Positions 44,900 through 57,516 are shown, counted from the stretch's first letter. The stretch: DNA of 64,000 nt from Chalciporus piperatus (GCA_038093975.1 JBBPTG010000031.1:1-64000), one strand, 5' to 3'. The notes: generated by a model from the letters alone, not told the origin. Numbers and translations: made by a program.

Positions 44900-46136
44900 T
44901 GATTGTTGACAAGTGAAACTACACTGAAAGATGTGCTTCTGCCTACAGACTAAATTTCCCAAAAATGCACTTACTGTAATGCGCAAATCGAAAATGGAGT
45001 CTCCTGTTCCCAACATCTTTCGTCGTACTGTGACAGTACGACTGGCCACGGTACCCGAGTTTCGAGAACACCACCCTGTCAGGAAATCAATCTCAGTGCT
45101 GCAAAGAGCTTGAATCCATTGCAGCACTTACTTGACTGGGATGGGTGTAACCGATACGATTGAATCAGTCAACGCATCACAAGCAGAGGAAGACAAACGG
45201 GTATGAGAGGAGTCCCGTAACGATGTCGGGATATCAGTACCCGCCCGGAGATAGGATGGCCACTCGGAGAAACTAACAAAAAGCATCCGAGGATTCGGAC
45301 TCGACGGCAAAGCATATAGAGCAACCATGTGGCACTAGCGTCCGGATCAGGAAGCATGAGTGCTCGTCTGCGGAAGACAAGGTTAATCCATGAAAAGGTT
45401 CCTCATCGACGAGGTCCAAAGCATCTCGCTTTGAGATGCTATCCTTCGCAGTGGATGCGCGGTTGATTGAGCGGGATTTTGACATGCCCCGCGAGACATT
45501 AGGAACCTCACTTGCGGTCGCCTCACTGGTATTGGGAAGACTGGGAGCTGAAGCGCTGACATCACAAGCACACCCAAAAAAAACTAAGCAATCAGCAATT
45601 TAGAGCGCTTAGGTTGCACCTGACGGTGAAGACAAGAGGACACCAATTCCGCTAGCCACCCGGTGTTCAGTTTCTGAACTGACGTACCATTCAGGGGAAA
45701 TGGGGCAGTGTACAGCGTCAGGAGCATAGGCGAACACGCCCTCCATCACCTCATATTTCGTTCTGCATGTTTGGAATTGCGAGCAGTCACGTACAGGAGC
45801 GACACAGGGTCTTTAGACCTTCAGCGAGAGCCAAGTGTGGGCGGGCATTTTTTGTTTGCGCGCAGCGACGTTGGACACAACTGTAGTGGATCTAGGAACA
45901 GAAGGACGTGAGACAAGAATAGCTTGACATTGAGTGACATTGCTGCGATATTACGCTCTGAAGGTGGTATATTTTTCAGGTTGGATTCCACAGAATTGAA
46001 CAGTGTCGGACTATCGGTCAGGGTTTTGTGCCAGATCGATGACAAGTCACCTATTTTGCATTCTCCAGTCAACCGAGATATCTTACGCTGCAGCTTGGCC
46101 AGAACTTGAAGCGTGAAGCTCAAGTTGAAGCTGCCA
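44900..46136 (-). CDS. Unresolved multi-exon gene, family not recognised
   Basis: Minus-strand sequence between the DJ-1 and HIRA starts shows several protein-like stretches with possible splice sites. One is an N-terminal stretch with LFLSHVLLFLDPL (about 45915-45870). Another is KYEVMEGVFAYAPDAVHCP (about 45765-45705). A third is a Ser/Arg-rich stretch with DALDLVDEEPFHGLTLSSAD (about 45480-45370). The fourth is VALYALPSSPNPRMLFVSF to VTPIPVK (45326-45130), which joins across GTAAGT...GACAG to a stretch with SRTVTVRRKMLGTGDSIFDL (about 45080-44975). I could not build one in-phase model and know no family. The start may share a promoter with HIRA. Confidence 0.4.
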
Positions 46137-46170
46137 TTTCGTGGATTTCGTTCCTAACCGAAGTAGCCAC

Positions 46171-46178
46171 TCACGTGA
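46171..46178. promoter_or_regulatory. tcacgtga palindrome upstream of HIRA
   Basis: An E-box/bHLH-type palindrome lies 58 bp before the HIRA ATG in the region shared with the divergent minus-strand gene. The same octamer occurs in the DNAJC11/SURF4 promoter. Confidence 0.35.
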
Positions 46179-46236
46179 TGACTCGTCGTCCACCCTTGCT
46201 CATCGACCACGACGGTGACCAACACTCCTCCGTGCA

Positions 46237-49200
46237 ATGCGGTTCACAAAGCCAACATGGGTGATGCACAGAGGTACTACCAGACGAATATAAGCTTGGA
46301 TTCTCACTCAAACTTCCTACCAGATAGTACCAAAGACACGAAACGTCTTTCTATATTCTCCGTCCACGTCCACCCAGATGGCTCGCGAATAGCAACAGGA
46401 GGACTCGACGCAAAAGTGCGCATATGGAGTACCAAGCCGATCTTGAACCCCACCTCCGAACGCTCAAATCGACCGCCAAAATCGTTGTGCACCCTCGGTA
46501 TCCATACAGGACCTGTACTCACCGTTCGATGGGCACACTCTGGACGGTGGTTGGCGAGTGGTAGTGATGACTCGATTATCATGATTTGGGACCTTGACCC
46601 GTGCGTTTTCTCGTGCAATACATGTGCTCTCCGACTCACCCAACGTCCGTAATTGCAGGTCAGGCCGGGGAAGGGTTTTCGGTTCAAATGATATCAACAT
46701 CGAGAACTGGAAGCCGCTGAAACGGTTAATCGGTCATGACAGCGGTACTTCTTCATTGTTTGATCATTGTTCTGTACAAATAATAGTTCTACAGATGTCG
46801 TGGACATCGCTTGGGCACCTGAGGATCGCTTCCTTGCTTCCGTTGGCTTGGATTCAAAAGTTATCATTTGGTGTGGATATACCCTTGGTAGGTGGCGTCA
46901 TCTCCTTGACAGGTTGTTCTCGGCGTTCAGGCAATCTGATATATTGCTAGAACGAATACGAAAGTTGGATGAACATAACGGATTCGTAAAGGGTGTATGT
47001 TTTGATCCTGTTGGAGAATTCATGGCCACCCAGTCAGATGATAAAACCGTCAAAATTTGGCGGACCACTGACTGGGGCCTCGAGGCCGAGGTAACCAAGC
47101 CATTTGAGGATTCGCCTGGAAGCACATTCTTCCGTCGTTTGAGGTGTGTCTTTCGGTGTTTCTCGATGGCGAACCCTCAATAGCGTTCTAGCTGGTCACC
47201 AGATGGCGCCCATATCACCGCCTCCAACGCAACAAACAACAAGGGATTCGTTTTCATTGCTGCTGTCATAACGAGAGGCCTTTGGACTTCAGAGATAAGC
47301 CTGGTTGGTCATGAGAACACGGTCGAGGTTGCCGTAAGTCATGTTGTTTTAGCCTTCTGTTGCTGGCGGCTGATGCACTATCAAGTGCTATAACCCTCAT
47401 ATCTTCTTGCGTAACACGGATGCCCCCATTGCCACATCAAATATATGCTCTGTTGTTGCTCTTGGAGCCGATGATAGATCAGTTTCCATTTGGCAGACGA
47501 AATCTGCTCGACCTCTTATCGTTGCAAGGGAAGTTTTTGAAAGGCAGATAATGGATCTCAGTTGGTGTGTGGGCTTCTTTTCTCTCTCCACCCGTCTTAC
47601 CTTTCCCAGGTCCCGGGATGGACTGACTCTATATGCTGCTTCTTCGGATGGAACAATCGCCGTGTTCGACTTTGATGTGGAAGAACTGTCTGGTATAGCA
47701 CCTTTTGGCGCGCAAGAGCAATACCTGCAGAAATTCGGCTTTGTTCCTCCTCTTGTTCCTGAGGGTTACTCCCACGGCACCAATTATGGAGATGACTCGG
47801 AGAAAGCTCAGATGGCTTCGCGCATCACGCCGCCACCTTCCCCAACCCCCCACCCAGCTACACAATCAATGCAATCAGATTTCGGCTCAACCGCTGTCAA
47901 TGGTGGCGAATACATCCATAAACTTGTTGCTAAGAAGAGTAACAAGAAACGTGTCCAGCCTCTTCTCATGTCTTCCATACCTTCTACATCGACCGCGCCA
48001 CCCATCCGAGAAGTACCGCCTCCTCGAACGCGACCGCCAGTATCCAGGCCCAGACCTGCTTCTCCCTCCATGTCACCTGTGCCCAGTATGCGTGGATTCG
48101 ATGCAGACATCGAGATGGGCGGTCCGATGGATATGGAGGTCCCTATCGATTCCCTTGAACAGAGTCCCGACTCGGGTAGAGGAAAGAGGAAAGCGTCAGC
48201 TTTGGACGATGATCGCCCTTCCAAGCCTCGAACGTTGGGTGGTGACTTGCCTCGAGCGAGCATTGCTGTTCGCGAAATTTCTGGTGCGAGTGAAAGCTGG
48301 GAAGCGCCCCGTGTGCTACATACTGTTGACGTTTTGCCGGGACCTCCCATTTTGACCTTCTTGAGTGCTAAAGTGGATGGGAGTGAGGATGTGCTGGAGG
48401 CTAGGAATTCGGAAGGAGATGGGCCGACGGAGGTGTCATTCGTAAGCGGCAAGCAGACACAATGGCTGGATTATTTGCCATCGCCGGTGATAGGCCTGAC
48501 GGCTTCGACGTCATTCTGCGCGGTTGCGATGCGGGATGGGTCGGTGAATGTGTACTCGCATACAGGAAGAAGGTAAGCATCGTATCCACCGCGAAGACTT
48601 TCGAGACCCAAGTTGACCATGAACATGCCACAGGATTATACCTACTCTAGGTCTCGGCTCGCCGTGCACAATGATACATAGCTGCAAAACGGCGCTTCTT
48701 TTGTTGACCACTTCGGGCAAGTTGAGTTGTCTGTGAGTACTCTCTCAACTACAGTCAACTGCATATCGTGACCCCCACGCAGGAACGTCAAGTCACAATC
48801 CGCTTACTTTCCTCCTGTTACCGTCGACTCACTCATCAGTACTCCGAATTGTACCATCCTCTCTGCAAGCATTCGACCGAATGGTGCACCCATCATCCAA
48901 TGTTCATCCGGGGTTACGTACACTTTCGACGCTCAGCTTTCTTTGTGGACAAAGCTTAGCGAGCGGTGGTGGGCTGAAGGTTCCGATGTTTGGCAGGGCC
49001 GCCAAAGAGCGACCAAAGACATCGTTGCTTCGATAGAAGGTGCCATCTCCAACAGCACCGGCACGAGCGAACCCAAGGAACGACCAGAATGGTGGAGTAC
49101 CGCGCTGACGTTGGGGCATCTTGAGTCCAAGATGCATGCCGCGAAGGCACTCGAAAGTCCTACGGAATACAAGCAAGCACTGCTGTTGTATGCCAAGAAG

Positions 49201-49542
49201 ATCGCGGACGAAGGCTTCAGAGCTAAAGGGGAGGAGCTGATAAAAGACCTATATGGCCCGGTGTTTTGGTGAGCAGGTTTCGAACAGCAGTAATGACCAT
49301 GACTGAAGAGAAACTTGCTCAGGCGACCTGGGAGAGACGATTGCTGGTGTCCGACGGTGGTAGGAATGCTAAAACGCGATTTGCTACGCGAAGTTCTCTC
49401 TGTTTTCGGTCAGTTCACGGTTCACTCGGCAACGGCATTTTCTTCTCACCTGTTTCACACAGCGAGAAGCAAGACCTTGACGAAGCTCGCGTTGGATTGG
49501 CAGGATATATTGAAGAAAGCGGCTAATGATGAAGTTACTTGA
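46237..49542 (+). CDS. HIR1: HIRA/Hir1 histone chaperone subunit (906 aa, 12 exons)
   Basis: The HIR complex deposits H3-H4 independently of replication and represses histone genes. Exons: 46237-46273, 46324-46600, 46659-46744, 46795-46887, 46951-47143, 47192-47333, 47386-47564, 47610-48572, 48634-48732, 48783-49268, 49323-49408, 49463-49542 (907 codons). It starts MRFTKPTWVMHRD. Seven WD repeats fill residues 1 to about 385 (HPDGSRIATGGLDAKVRIWS, GRWLASGSDDSIIMIWDLD, DRFLASVGLDSKVIIWC, GEFMATQSDDKTVKIWR, LYAASSDGTIAVFDF). A disordered Ser/Pro linker follows with basic patches. The C-terminal Hira domain (from about 620) contains VLPGPPILTFLSAK, WWAEGSDVW and DLLREVLSVF. The start was chosen by the conserved N-terminus, reached through a 37-nt first exon. 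Confidence 0.95.
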
Positions 49543-49939
49543 ATCACTTTAATTCGGACTGTTGTACAAGCTGTCAGTGTATCACATTTTAGACCAGGCA
49601 GGTTTCATACAGATAGGCATACATGAATCGTTGTTTGTGGATCGTGTCGGGGTCACAGTGGGCGAAGAACAGGTCTCTGATGGACATGAGCGCGTTGTGA
49701 TCATGCCGACATCGTGGTTGTTTCTATACCTCGGAGTCCCATTCAAGTTGCCCATCGCGTCACAAGTTATCCATCCACCCGCCGATCAGCCAGTGCCAGA
49801 TCACGATTGGAGTCAGTCTGTATTCTCATCCTACAACGATACATATTTGACGTACTAATTCACAATCAGAATCGTCACCACCCCATTACCATACCCCATC
49901 TAACAACAACATTTGAGACAACCCTCCCGCTAATTCTTC

Positions 49940-52545
49940 ATGGCGGATCCTTTTGAACCTTCCGTTCCCAAGAAGATGGTGACCAAAACATCGAAATCTC
50001 GACCGGTCTTCATGGCAAAGAATGCAAAGGCAGCCAGAAAGGTCATGGACGGGCAGAGCCCCTCCGACTCGTCTGACGGCCGTTCCGCTACCAGTACTAC
50101 CTTCAGCGGTCAGAATGATCGTGAGTGTTTCTCTCTCTCTCGAGCGAATAGCTGATTCAGGCCTCATTCGAATCTTTAGATTCGGACTCGGATGCTCACC
50201 CGAGATTCAACCAAGGTGAGCTGAGATTGTGCCACAGGTGAAAGCTGCTGCATGATGCACAGGAAACCGCCACCCTCGTCAATCAAACCCTGACAAGGGC
50301 GCCAGGAAAGTTACTTTCGATATCGAAGACGACCCAGGGAGCGACGATGACACGTTGCGCGCTGATCAATCCCCACGTCGTTCTCCCCCAGGTCTCCAGC
50401 CTGAGTTCCCGTTACCCATTGAGCGTGCGCCGGGCCAGGTGAAAAGGACTGTACGAAGGAGTAAGTAATCTACGTTCTGCCTCTTTTGATGACGGTGAGA
50501 ATGACTCCGACTCGGATGTAGCGCGAGACTTGCAGAATGCTGCTGCGAATTGTAAGCTGAATACTCGGACTTCTGATGATTTACTCAGACTTTTCAAGTG
50601 AATAACCGGCCGTCAAAAAAGACCCGACAGTCCCATTCTGACAGAGTCGAGCGTGCGATGTGGAAACGTGGCAGCCTCAGTCGAAAAGAGTTCAAGGGAG
50701 TTCAAAGACGGTACTCACGCATGTCAGTCGGTTCAGCTAACCGACAGAGATCATCACGAGAAACCAATGTGGATGCAGCTGCACTGGGGTGCCACCATGT
50801 TGGAAATGGGACTGTTTTTGTGCCTCAGGCTGCTGGTGCTAGTGGGTCCGAGTCCGAAGATTCATATGAGTGAGTTATATAGCAATGCAAGGTATATTGA
50901 TGATTACACCTTCCTGGCAGGCCACCCAGACACCTTACCACTAAAGCTGCCAGAAAACTCGATGACCAAGTAGGAAAGAAGCAAGTAGGAAAGAAGTCAT
51001 CACGGCCACCTAGCATGCCCATGCAACCACCAGACATTGAAGGTAAGAATGAACATTATCTAATTGTTTTGAGGCTGATGATTAGTGGACCCAGAGTTAC
51101 TATCATCACCATCATCATCATCTGGTAATGAAGACGAGAATCTCCTTCAGTCCACGAAGCCACCAGAGTCTCTTGTAGATGTGCTGGAGAGCATCTCATC
51201 AACTACTATTCAAATTCACCACATGGAACGATTACCCTTCTTAAACCGTAACCTTCAAAAGGGATTTCTTCTCACTTGTCAATCACTTGGTGTTGACATT
51301 GCAGATCATCCCAGCCCATCATCTATTTCTGTGGCCTATAACTACAAGTCTCCCATTCCTACCTCAGGCAGTACCAGAGATCATCCAACAATAACCACAA
51401 AGAGCTTTATGAAGGACTGGAAATGCCCATTCTGCAACCTACACAGGAAATTCCCCAATTCAGCAATATTAAACAAGCACCTGTCTTGGGACCATCCAAG
51501 CATTGAAGTACTGTGGACACAGGTATTATTTTTATACTTGTTTTCAAAATATTTCTCTCAACAAGCCTTTAGAACCATACTGAACTTTTCTTGAACATTC
51601 ATGATCCTGAATCCGAATTGTAAGTGCCTTCTGACATAACTTGAAGATAGGTAGGGCAATGCATTGACTGTCTAGTAGCCCTGTTATATCAGCTCCTCAG
51701 CTTCCAGTCAGAGAACCATCTGTCATGGACTCTGCTTTCGATGTTGCACAGCTTGAGAGTGTTCAGGGATCTGATGTTGATCAAAAGGCCCATGACATTC
51801 TCTCCAGTACTTGCTCAGGCTCTGTTGAGTCAACTGGATCCAAGTCCTCAACACCTTTCAACTCACAAGATGAGTTGAAATATGCCATTGGAAAATACTC
51901 AAATGAGGCAGCTGTTGGTTCTGGGAGCAGAAGTACCTCCGTATCTGCAATTTCACAAAGTCAATCAAGAGGTAATGCTCAGCCTGGCCTTGTTCCTATG
52001 GCCACCTTTCCATACTTGCCAGAAACCCATGAAAGTGGTGTTGTTCACTATTCATGCAGACCTGGTGGTCCCAGACTATTTGACATCTTGAATACACAGT
52101 CCCTCCAACCATTTGGTGTTCTCAAATGGGTGATAGTGGATAGAGAGGAGGAGCTGTTTGAACTGGATGACATTCTTGATGAGGATAAGATGATGCAAGC
52201 ATTATGGTTCAGGTGGATTTTCTTGAACAGGTAAGCTTATTCACCAGAGATACACATAATGGCATGGCACTGAAGTTGATCACTTTGCCAGAAATAGGTT
52301 TGTTGCAAACTACTTTGATGGAACAAAGGCTTTCATCAAGGAGAATTGGCAACTTATCAAACAAGGAGCTGGGTTATTGGCTTTGAGAGCATGGTTATTG
52401 GTAAAAGTTCACTTTATCATGCAGTGTCAGGTGTTCTGATAGTATGGACAATGAACAGGTGCTTACTATAAACAAGTTCTTGTTGGCTGCAGAGGTTGCC
52501 ACACTCATGAGATATTACCAGGAGCTTGCAGGTATAGTGGCATAG
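49940..52545 (+). CDS. Suz12-like protein with C2H2 finger and VEFS-box-like C-terminus (690 aa)
   Basis: Suz12 is the scaffold of Polycomb repressive complex 2 (H3K27 methylation). Exons: 49940-50120, 50180-50215, 50263-50460, 50522-50551, 50599-50869, 50921-51042, 51086-51522, 51573-51619, 51676-52230, 52292-52400, 52459-52545 (691 codons). The N-terminal 270 residues are disordered and charged. Near 300-390 the region corresponds to the Suz12 N-terminal half. A zinc finger lies at C393/C396/H411/H416 (C-X2-C-X14-H-X4-H) in WKCPFCNLHRKF. The VEFS-like helices occupy about 599-688, with MMQALWFRWIFLNRNRFVANY and FIKENWQLIKQGAGLLALRAW. From about 50,880 on, codon use is distinctly AT-richer than in the neighbours. 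Identity with Suz12 is inferred from the finger plus VEFS arrangement. Confidence 0.78.
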
Positions 52546-52758
52546 TAGCACGTAGTAGCACTGAGGACGAGGAAATCCACGGTCCAAGTGGAATTCCATA
52601 CTGTGTTTTTGCGGTCGGTCATTCAAATTGTTCCTTTCTACGTACAACCACCTGTAACACTCGCCTCGTTCGGACGTCGCCAATGACCGTTGTCGCTCGT
52701 CTCCGTATTTCCAAACACACACCGCTATCACGCTGGAGCACAGTGGACAGCCTGTAGC

Positions 52759-54652
52759 ATGTCTGTGTATTTAAGGCGCTTTGTTTCCGGAAAGAAAGCC
52801 CGCTTCAAAGATCACGAGCTCGACCTGGAACTAGGTATGACACTTGTACGGTCCCAATCATCTCTTGGATGGTAATCCTCACGTTTCGGAAACAGATTTA
52901 GCCTACGTAACTGACCAGATCATTGTCATGGGCTTCCCAGCAATTGGAGTGGAGAGTGTTTATCGCAATCCCCGTGCAGACGTCCAGCGGTTTCTATCAG
53001 CCAGGCATGATTCAGATTTCTGGGTGTTCAACTTTTGCCCATTGAGAGAAAATGCCTACCCCGCGAGTGTTTTTGAGGGTCGAGTCAGCCGGTATCCGTT
53101 CCCAGATCACCAGTCGGTCTTCGATTTTCTCCTGGTGGATTGGAATCTTACGTGTCCTTGTACAGCGTACCACCATTCATCTATTTCCCATTGGTGACGA
53201 GAGAGATGCACGCTTGGTTATCTGGGTCGAGTGATCGAGTATCAGTACTCCACTGCAAAGGTACAACTCCTTTCTACTAGTACCCCCTTCGCCCCTCACG
53301 CCATCCTGTCATTTAGCCGGTAAAGGGAGATCGGGTACACTGGCGTGTGCCTACTTGCTGTCGTACTGTGTTTCTCCTTCCAGGCCAATTACAAACTCAT
53401 TTCATGATGGCCTGAGCGAATGGTCGATTCTCGGCGTAAAGGATGGTCTCCAAACGCCGTTGGAGGCTTCTCCGGTGTCACCTGAGCTACCATCCACCAG
53501 TAATCCCCTACCCGCTCGACCTGAATCCATTCCTCCATCCGCAGACCTACCTCGGGTTTCGTCCGAGCCATTGATGACGACACTTGAGGAGGTCCTCGAC
53601 CTTCATAGGTCTCGACGCATGAAGCCTTCTTCAAAGGCTTCCCGACATTCGCCGGAAGTCGTGCTCTCCAGGAAACCGAATATGGGCGTAAGCATACCGA
53701 GCCAACAGCGCTGGCTTTATTACTGGTCGCAAATTCTGGAAGGCAAAGGACCCCCGTCGTTGCGAGTGCCCGCGGGGACGAACCGCCCCACAAACTCGCC
53801 CATCAATTCGGCTCGGAGCCGAACGTTTAAACTCACAAAACTCACCATTCGAATGCAGGAATTGTCCGGGATACAACCTCATCTGGTACAAGCAGCGAGT
53901 GCTGTAATCACGAGCACTGGGAAAGGGCGTGGCGTCGATGAATCCAAGGACGGCAGACTCTGGGCATCTCTGGCACGATATAGCGATGGCTTGATTGATG
54001 AACTCAAACGTTGGGATGTGTCAAGCAGCTTGGGAACGAGCACAAGAGAACTCGATCCCTTCAGCACGGATCAATGGGACGGAGCCAAGATGATAAGCAG
54101 TTTTGCACGCATGGGCATTGCCGACATACATTTTGCCCAAGAAAGTGACGATGTATGTCCACTGCTCAATCATTTGATTTATCGTCATGCATGCCTTTTT
54201 TTAACGTTATGACAGCCAAGGCGGATCGTGACATATGTACTACGCCCCAAGAATGAGCCTGAGGAGGAGGAGTGGGTTCAACTGATACACGATAGCCCAC
54301 GGAACCAGGCATCGATGTGCGGAAGTTCCACATATTCGACCATATATCCCCCGGCGGATGAAAGCCTACGGGATCCAGGGATTCCACTTGAACCTGATCG
54401 TGAAGTTCGGATCAAGCTTTTCATGGGGGAGGTTGTCAATTTTGCAATGTTTGTCGCTGGTCGCTGATGTACTGTTTGTAGGTATCTCTGGGGTGGGTGT
54501 GGCTTATACCGGCGTTTCACATATCGCCAGACTCTCCAACAGCCACCCTCGTTCTCTCCAGTGACAAGATTGATTTCGCCATTGGGTTCGGAAAAGCCTT
54601 GGTTGATATGAAGATGTCCTTTGCCTGGCATGACGATCATTATGATCCTTGA
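52759..54652 (+). CDS. PTEN-type phosphoinositide 3-phosphatase (536 aa)
   Basis: PTEN removes the 3-phosphate of PI(3,4,5)P3 and antagonises PI3-kinase/Akt-type signalling. Exons: 52759-52834, 52896-53112, 53166-53260, 53317-54152, 54216-54431, 54482-54652 (537 codons). The N-terminal basic lipid-binding motif (VYLRRFVSGKKARFKDH) is followed by DLAYVTDQIIVMGFPAIG, FWVFNFCPLRENAYP and VSRYPFPDH. The P-loop HCKAGKGRSG has the nucleophile C128 and R134. A long low-complexity insert (about 180-290) separates it from the C2 domain, which ends DREVRIKLFMGEVSLGWVWL and FAIGFGKALVDMKMSFAWH. The C-terminal tail after C2 is almost absent, unlike animal PTEN with its phosphorylated tail and PDZ ligand. 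Confidence 0.95.
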
Positions 54653-55902
54653 TTGAATTTGATGAGTGTATCCCAGGCGATGTTTACGACCGGTAACTAT
54701 CGTTCGATCCTTCGTATAGGTATTGTGTTTTGCTGTCTCCCTTTGCACATGGTCCTCCGTGACGTGCTTGCACAGGCTTGCACACATGCCTAAATTGGTT
54801 GACATCTCCCAAGGATGCACGAGAAATAGAGGCATGGATATCACGAGAGCCGGTGAACGGCAGAACCAACGGAGTAGGCGGACCTGTCACTTTTGTCAAC
54901 AACGGCAGCGCCGATTGTGGGTCCAAAACCAACTCCGCGCATGACGACCCCCGAAAGTTGTCCCCGTTCACTCCTCCAGGCCAGCCAACATAAGTACATC
55001 GGATCCAACTGATAGTTGCACCTCATGACAGCGCATGACCCGTGATTTTGAGAGGGACGCTTTAATCCTTTCGTCAGTGCTGTTGGTTCATCGAATTTAT
55101 ACTAGTACCCGGCTCGAGAAATTTAAATACATCAAGCACGCAAAGACGATCGAGCTCAGTTGCTCAATTTGGCGCGCAAGTGTCAGTTTTCAAACTTTAA
55201 ACTCAAGCGATCGTGATCGTTGCTTAACACAACACTCCACTAACACTCCCACCTGATGAAAGATTAACAGGATTTAGCGTGACGTAGCTCCACTTTCCAG
55301 ATCGATTCGACAGCCCGCCGACTAGACAAAAACACGCGTAACCTGCAAAATAGAAGTCCCAGAGCGGGTGGACTCCAATGGTTTACATGAAACGACGATC
55401 CCGAATCACCCAGGCGGCTCCAAAAAATCAACAATACGTCGAACACAGAGCAGGTGTGACTTCTTTGACTGAACAACGGCGCACTCTAGGAGGGTACCAA
55501 ATGATGCGGGCGAAGCCGTGTCAAATTGTGCCAATCTGACTCGCACGACGTAGATGATCTAAAACCATCACAGGTTAAAGGCGGCCAGGCCCGATAGTTT
55601 TGCCACTAGTGGATTTTCAGTGAGGAAGGTATGTAAGTTTTCACCAGCTGACTTCAGAATTCATCAACTGTACAACCGAATACAGTCATGATTCCTCAGG
55701 CTGTCCAACAAGAAAAGTGACACCTGGGAACGATGGATCAATTCGGACGCTTTAATGGAATGGCATTCAATGCGATATCAGACTTTCTATGACTTAAGCC
55801 TCGTCCGCTTTGCTTCTCTGAAATCATCCCTTCGCACACACTAGACGTTAAATTTGGCGACTCTTCAACGGGTTGCTGTTCGACCGTGCTGGCCACCTAA
55901 CC
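54653..55902. other. 1.25-kb spacer without a recognisable gene
   Basis: Only short frames on both strands, none of a known family. The first part should be the PTEN 3' UTR and the last part the promoter of the seven-helix protein. Confidence 0.5.
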
Positions 55903-57516
55903 ATGCTCCCCGTTGCGCTGAAAGCCGTGTGGTTCTGCCTGTCGTTCACAGGTAAGGCTATCGAACAGGTAATTGTTCAAGGAGGCTATCTGACCGAACA
56001 TCTATCACAGGAATGATCGCGTCATGGATAGTACTGGTCTTATTCTCGCGGGCTATCGGTAGCTACTGGGGCCCAATATCATATTGCATCTTTGCAACAT
56101 TGTTGCAAGGGGTATTCTGCCTTGGTGAGGTCCATTGTACGAATACTAGAACCTGAGGACTCACCTGACTCAAGGATTGATCTGGCACATGGATCCATAT
56201 CAAATGCCGAGAGGGTTTTGTATCGGTGAGCCAGCCTGTTTATATCAATTCGGGCCTGAGTGACTTAAACGATGGAAGCCCAAACGTTCATTATTTATTA
56301 CGCAGCTTGGTCACTTACCGGCGTTTGCGCTGCATTCACATTCGCTACTACTAGCACCGTGCTCTGGCCATCAAGCATGAGACTTTCAGCTGCTTCGTGC
56401 GTAAAGTTATCCCGGCAGGAAACCTCATTTAGTGACATCCTTCTAGGACTCTTGCGTGGAGCAATAAATATTATTTGCCCATCGTCGTCTTTCCTCTTGC
56501 ATGCCTGTCCATCTCAGTCCCTGTCCTCCTCCAATCGAACGCTATTCAACCTACGGTAGACCTCCATTGCGATGCAAGCAATCCCGAGTGGTATGTTAAT
56601 CTAGCCAACGTTATTCTTCTCTCGATCGTATCTCACTGGAACACAGGGGTCGTTTTCTTGGATACGCTGGATTCTCCATGATTCTCACCGTACCCTGCTT
56701 CTTCCTCTCGGCCGCAGCGGCTCGACGGGTGTTGAAACTGCATCTCCACAACCAGCGTTCTGGTTTTTCACCTCGTGACTGCAGTCAGGTTTACGACCGA
56801 GAAGTCTCCCCACACGGACTCACGAGCCCGATTACCTTCAGCGCACGTCCTCTAGATCCCGAAGCACATCTGAGCTCACAATCGTCCAAAAGTGCCCTCA
56901 CAACGCCGGATATAGACATGCAACCTTTGGCCTGCCTCGACGATAGGGTTGAATCACCACCCTTTGGCCGTGTTACCCCCCCTCAAAAAATACCTCCACA
57001 ATGGACGCTCACTGCTACCATCGACGAGGATACAGACTTCAATGGAAGGAGGCGGACGATGGGTACCATGGTGACTAGTAAGCCACGTTTGTTTTTGGTT
57101 GGTGATAGACGTGACCGAAATTGACCCCTGTGTTTAGCATCCACCCGCGTTATGCCCACTAAGCCAAGCTTGGCACCGGCCGTCTGGCGGATGATTCTAT
57201 TTCAGATGTATGTTATGTTCCTAATAACTATGAACTTGCGAATGTTGAACGTTGATGTGCTTGCAGGGCATTTTTCTTGATTCAATGTCTTGCTGCGATC
57301 TCGACCATCGTTGACCTTGCAGTACATCGGCCAACACCCAGTCCGTTTGGCACACAACACGTTGCACTCGTTTTAGTGGGGTGGGGACCTGCTGTGGTGT
57401 TCGGTGAGACTACATTTATGATCCTGTGGGTTTGTATGCCACTGACACGGCGAATTTTTCTAATCACAGGACATCTGCCTGCTGTTCGTCGTCAGCTCAT
57501 GTTTTGGAAAAGATAG
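55903..57516 (+). CDS. Seven-transmembrane, GPCR-like membrane protein (386 aa)
   Basis: Nine exons fit in phase: 55903-55951, 56011-56124, 56175-56225, 56279-56396, 56447-56590, 56647-57077, 57138-57207, 57267-57403, 57470-57516 (387 codons). Seven hydrophobic segments can be counted: ALKAVWFCLSF through MIASWIVLVLF, WGPISYCIFATLLQGVFCL, FIIYYAAWSLTGVCAAFTFA, LPIVVFPLACLSISVPVLL, LGYAGFSMILTVPCFFLSAA, FQMAFFLIQCLAAISTIVDL and VALVLVGWGPAVVF. A long Ser/Pro/Asp-rich loop lies between helices 5 and 6, as in fungal GPCRs. The C-terminal tail is short and basic. It resembles orphan fungal GPCR-like proteins, but I recognise no characterised class. It neighbours a G-alpha gene, which is suggestive only. 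Confidence 0.8.

Noticed and set aside
47705..48355. Overlapping plus-strand frame of 216 residues inside HIRA
   Set aside because: It is a shadow of the low-complexity linker of HIRA in another frame.
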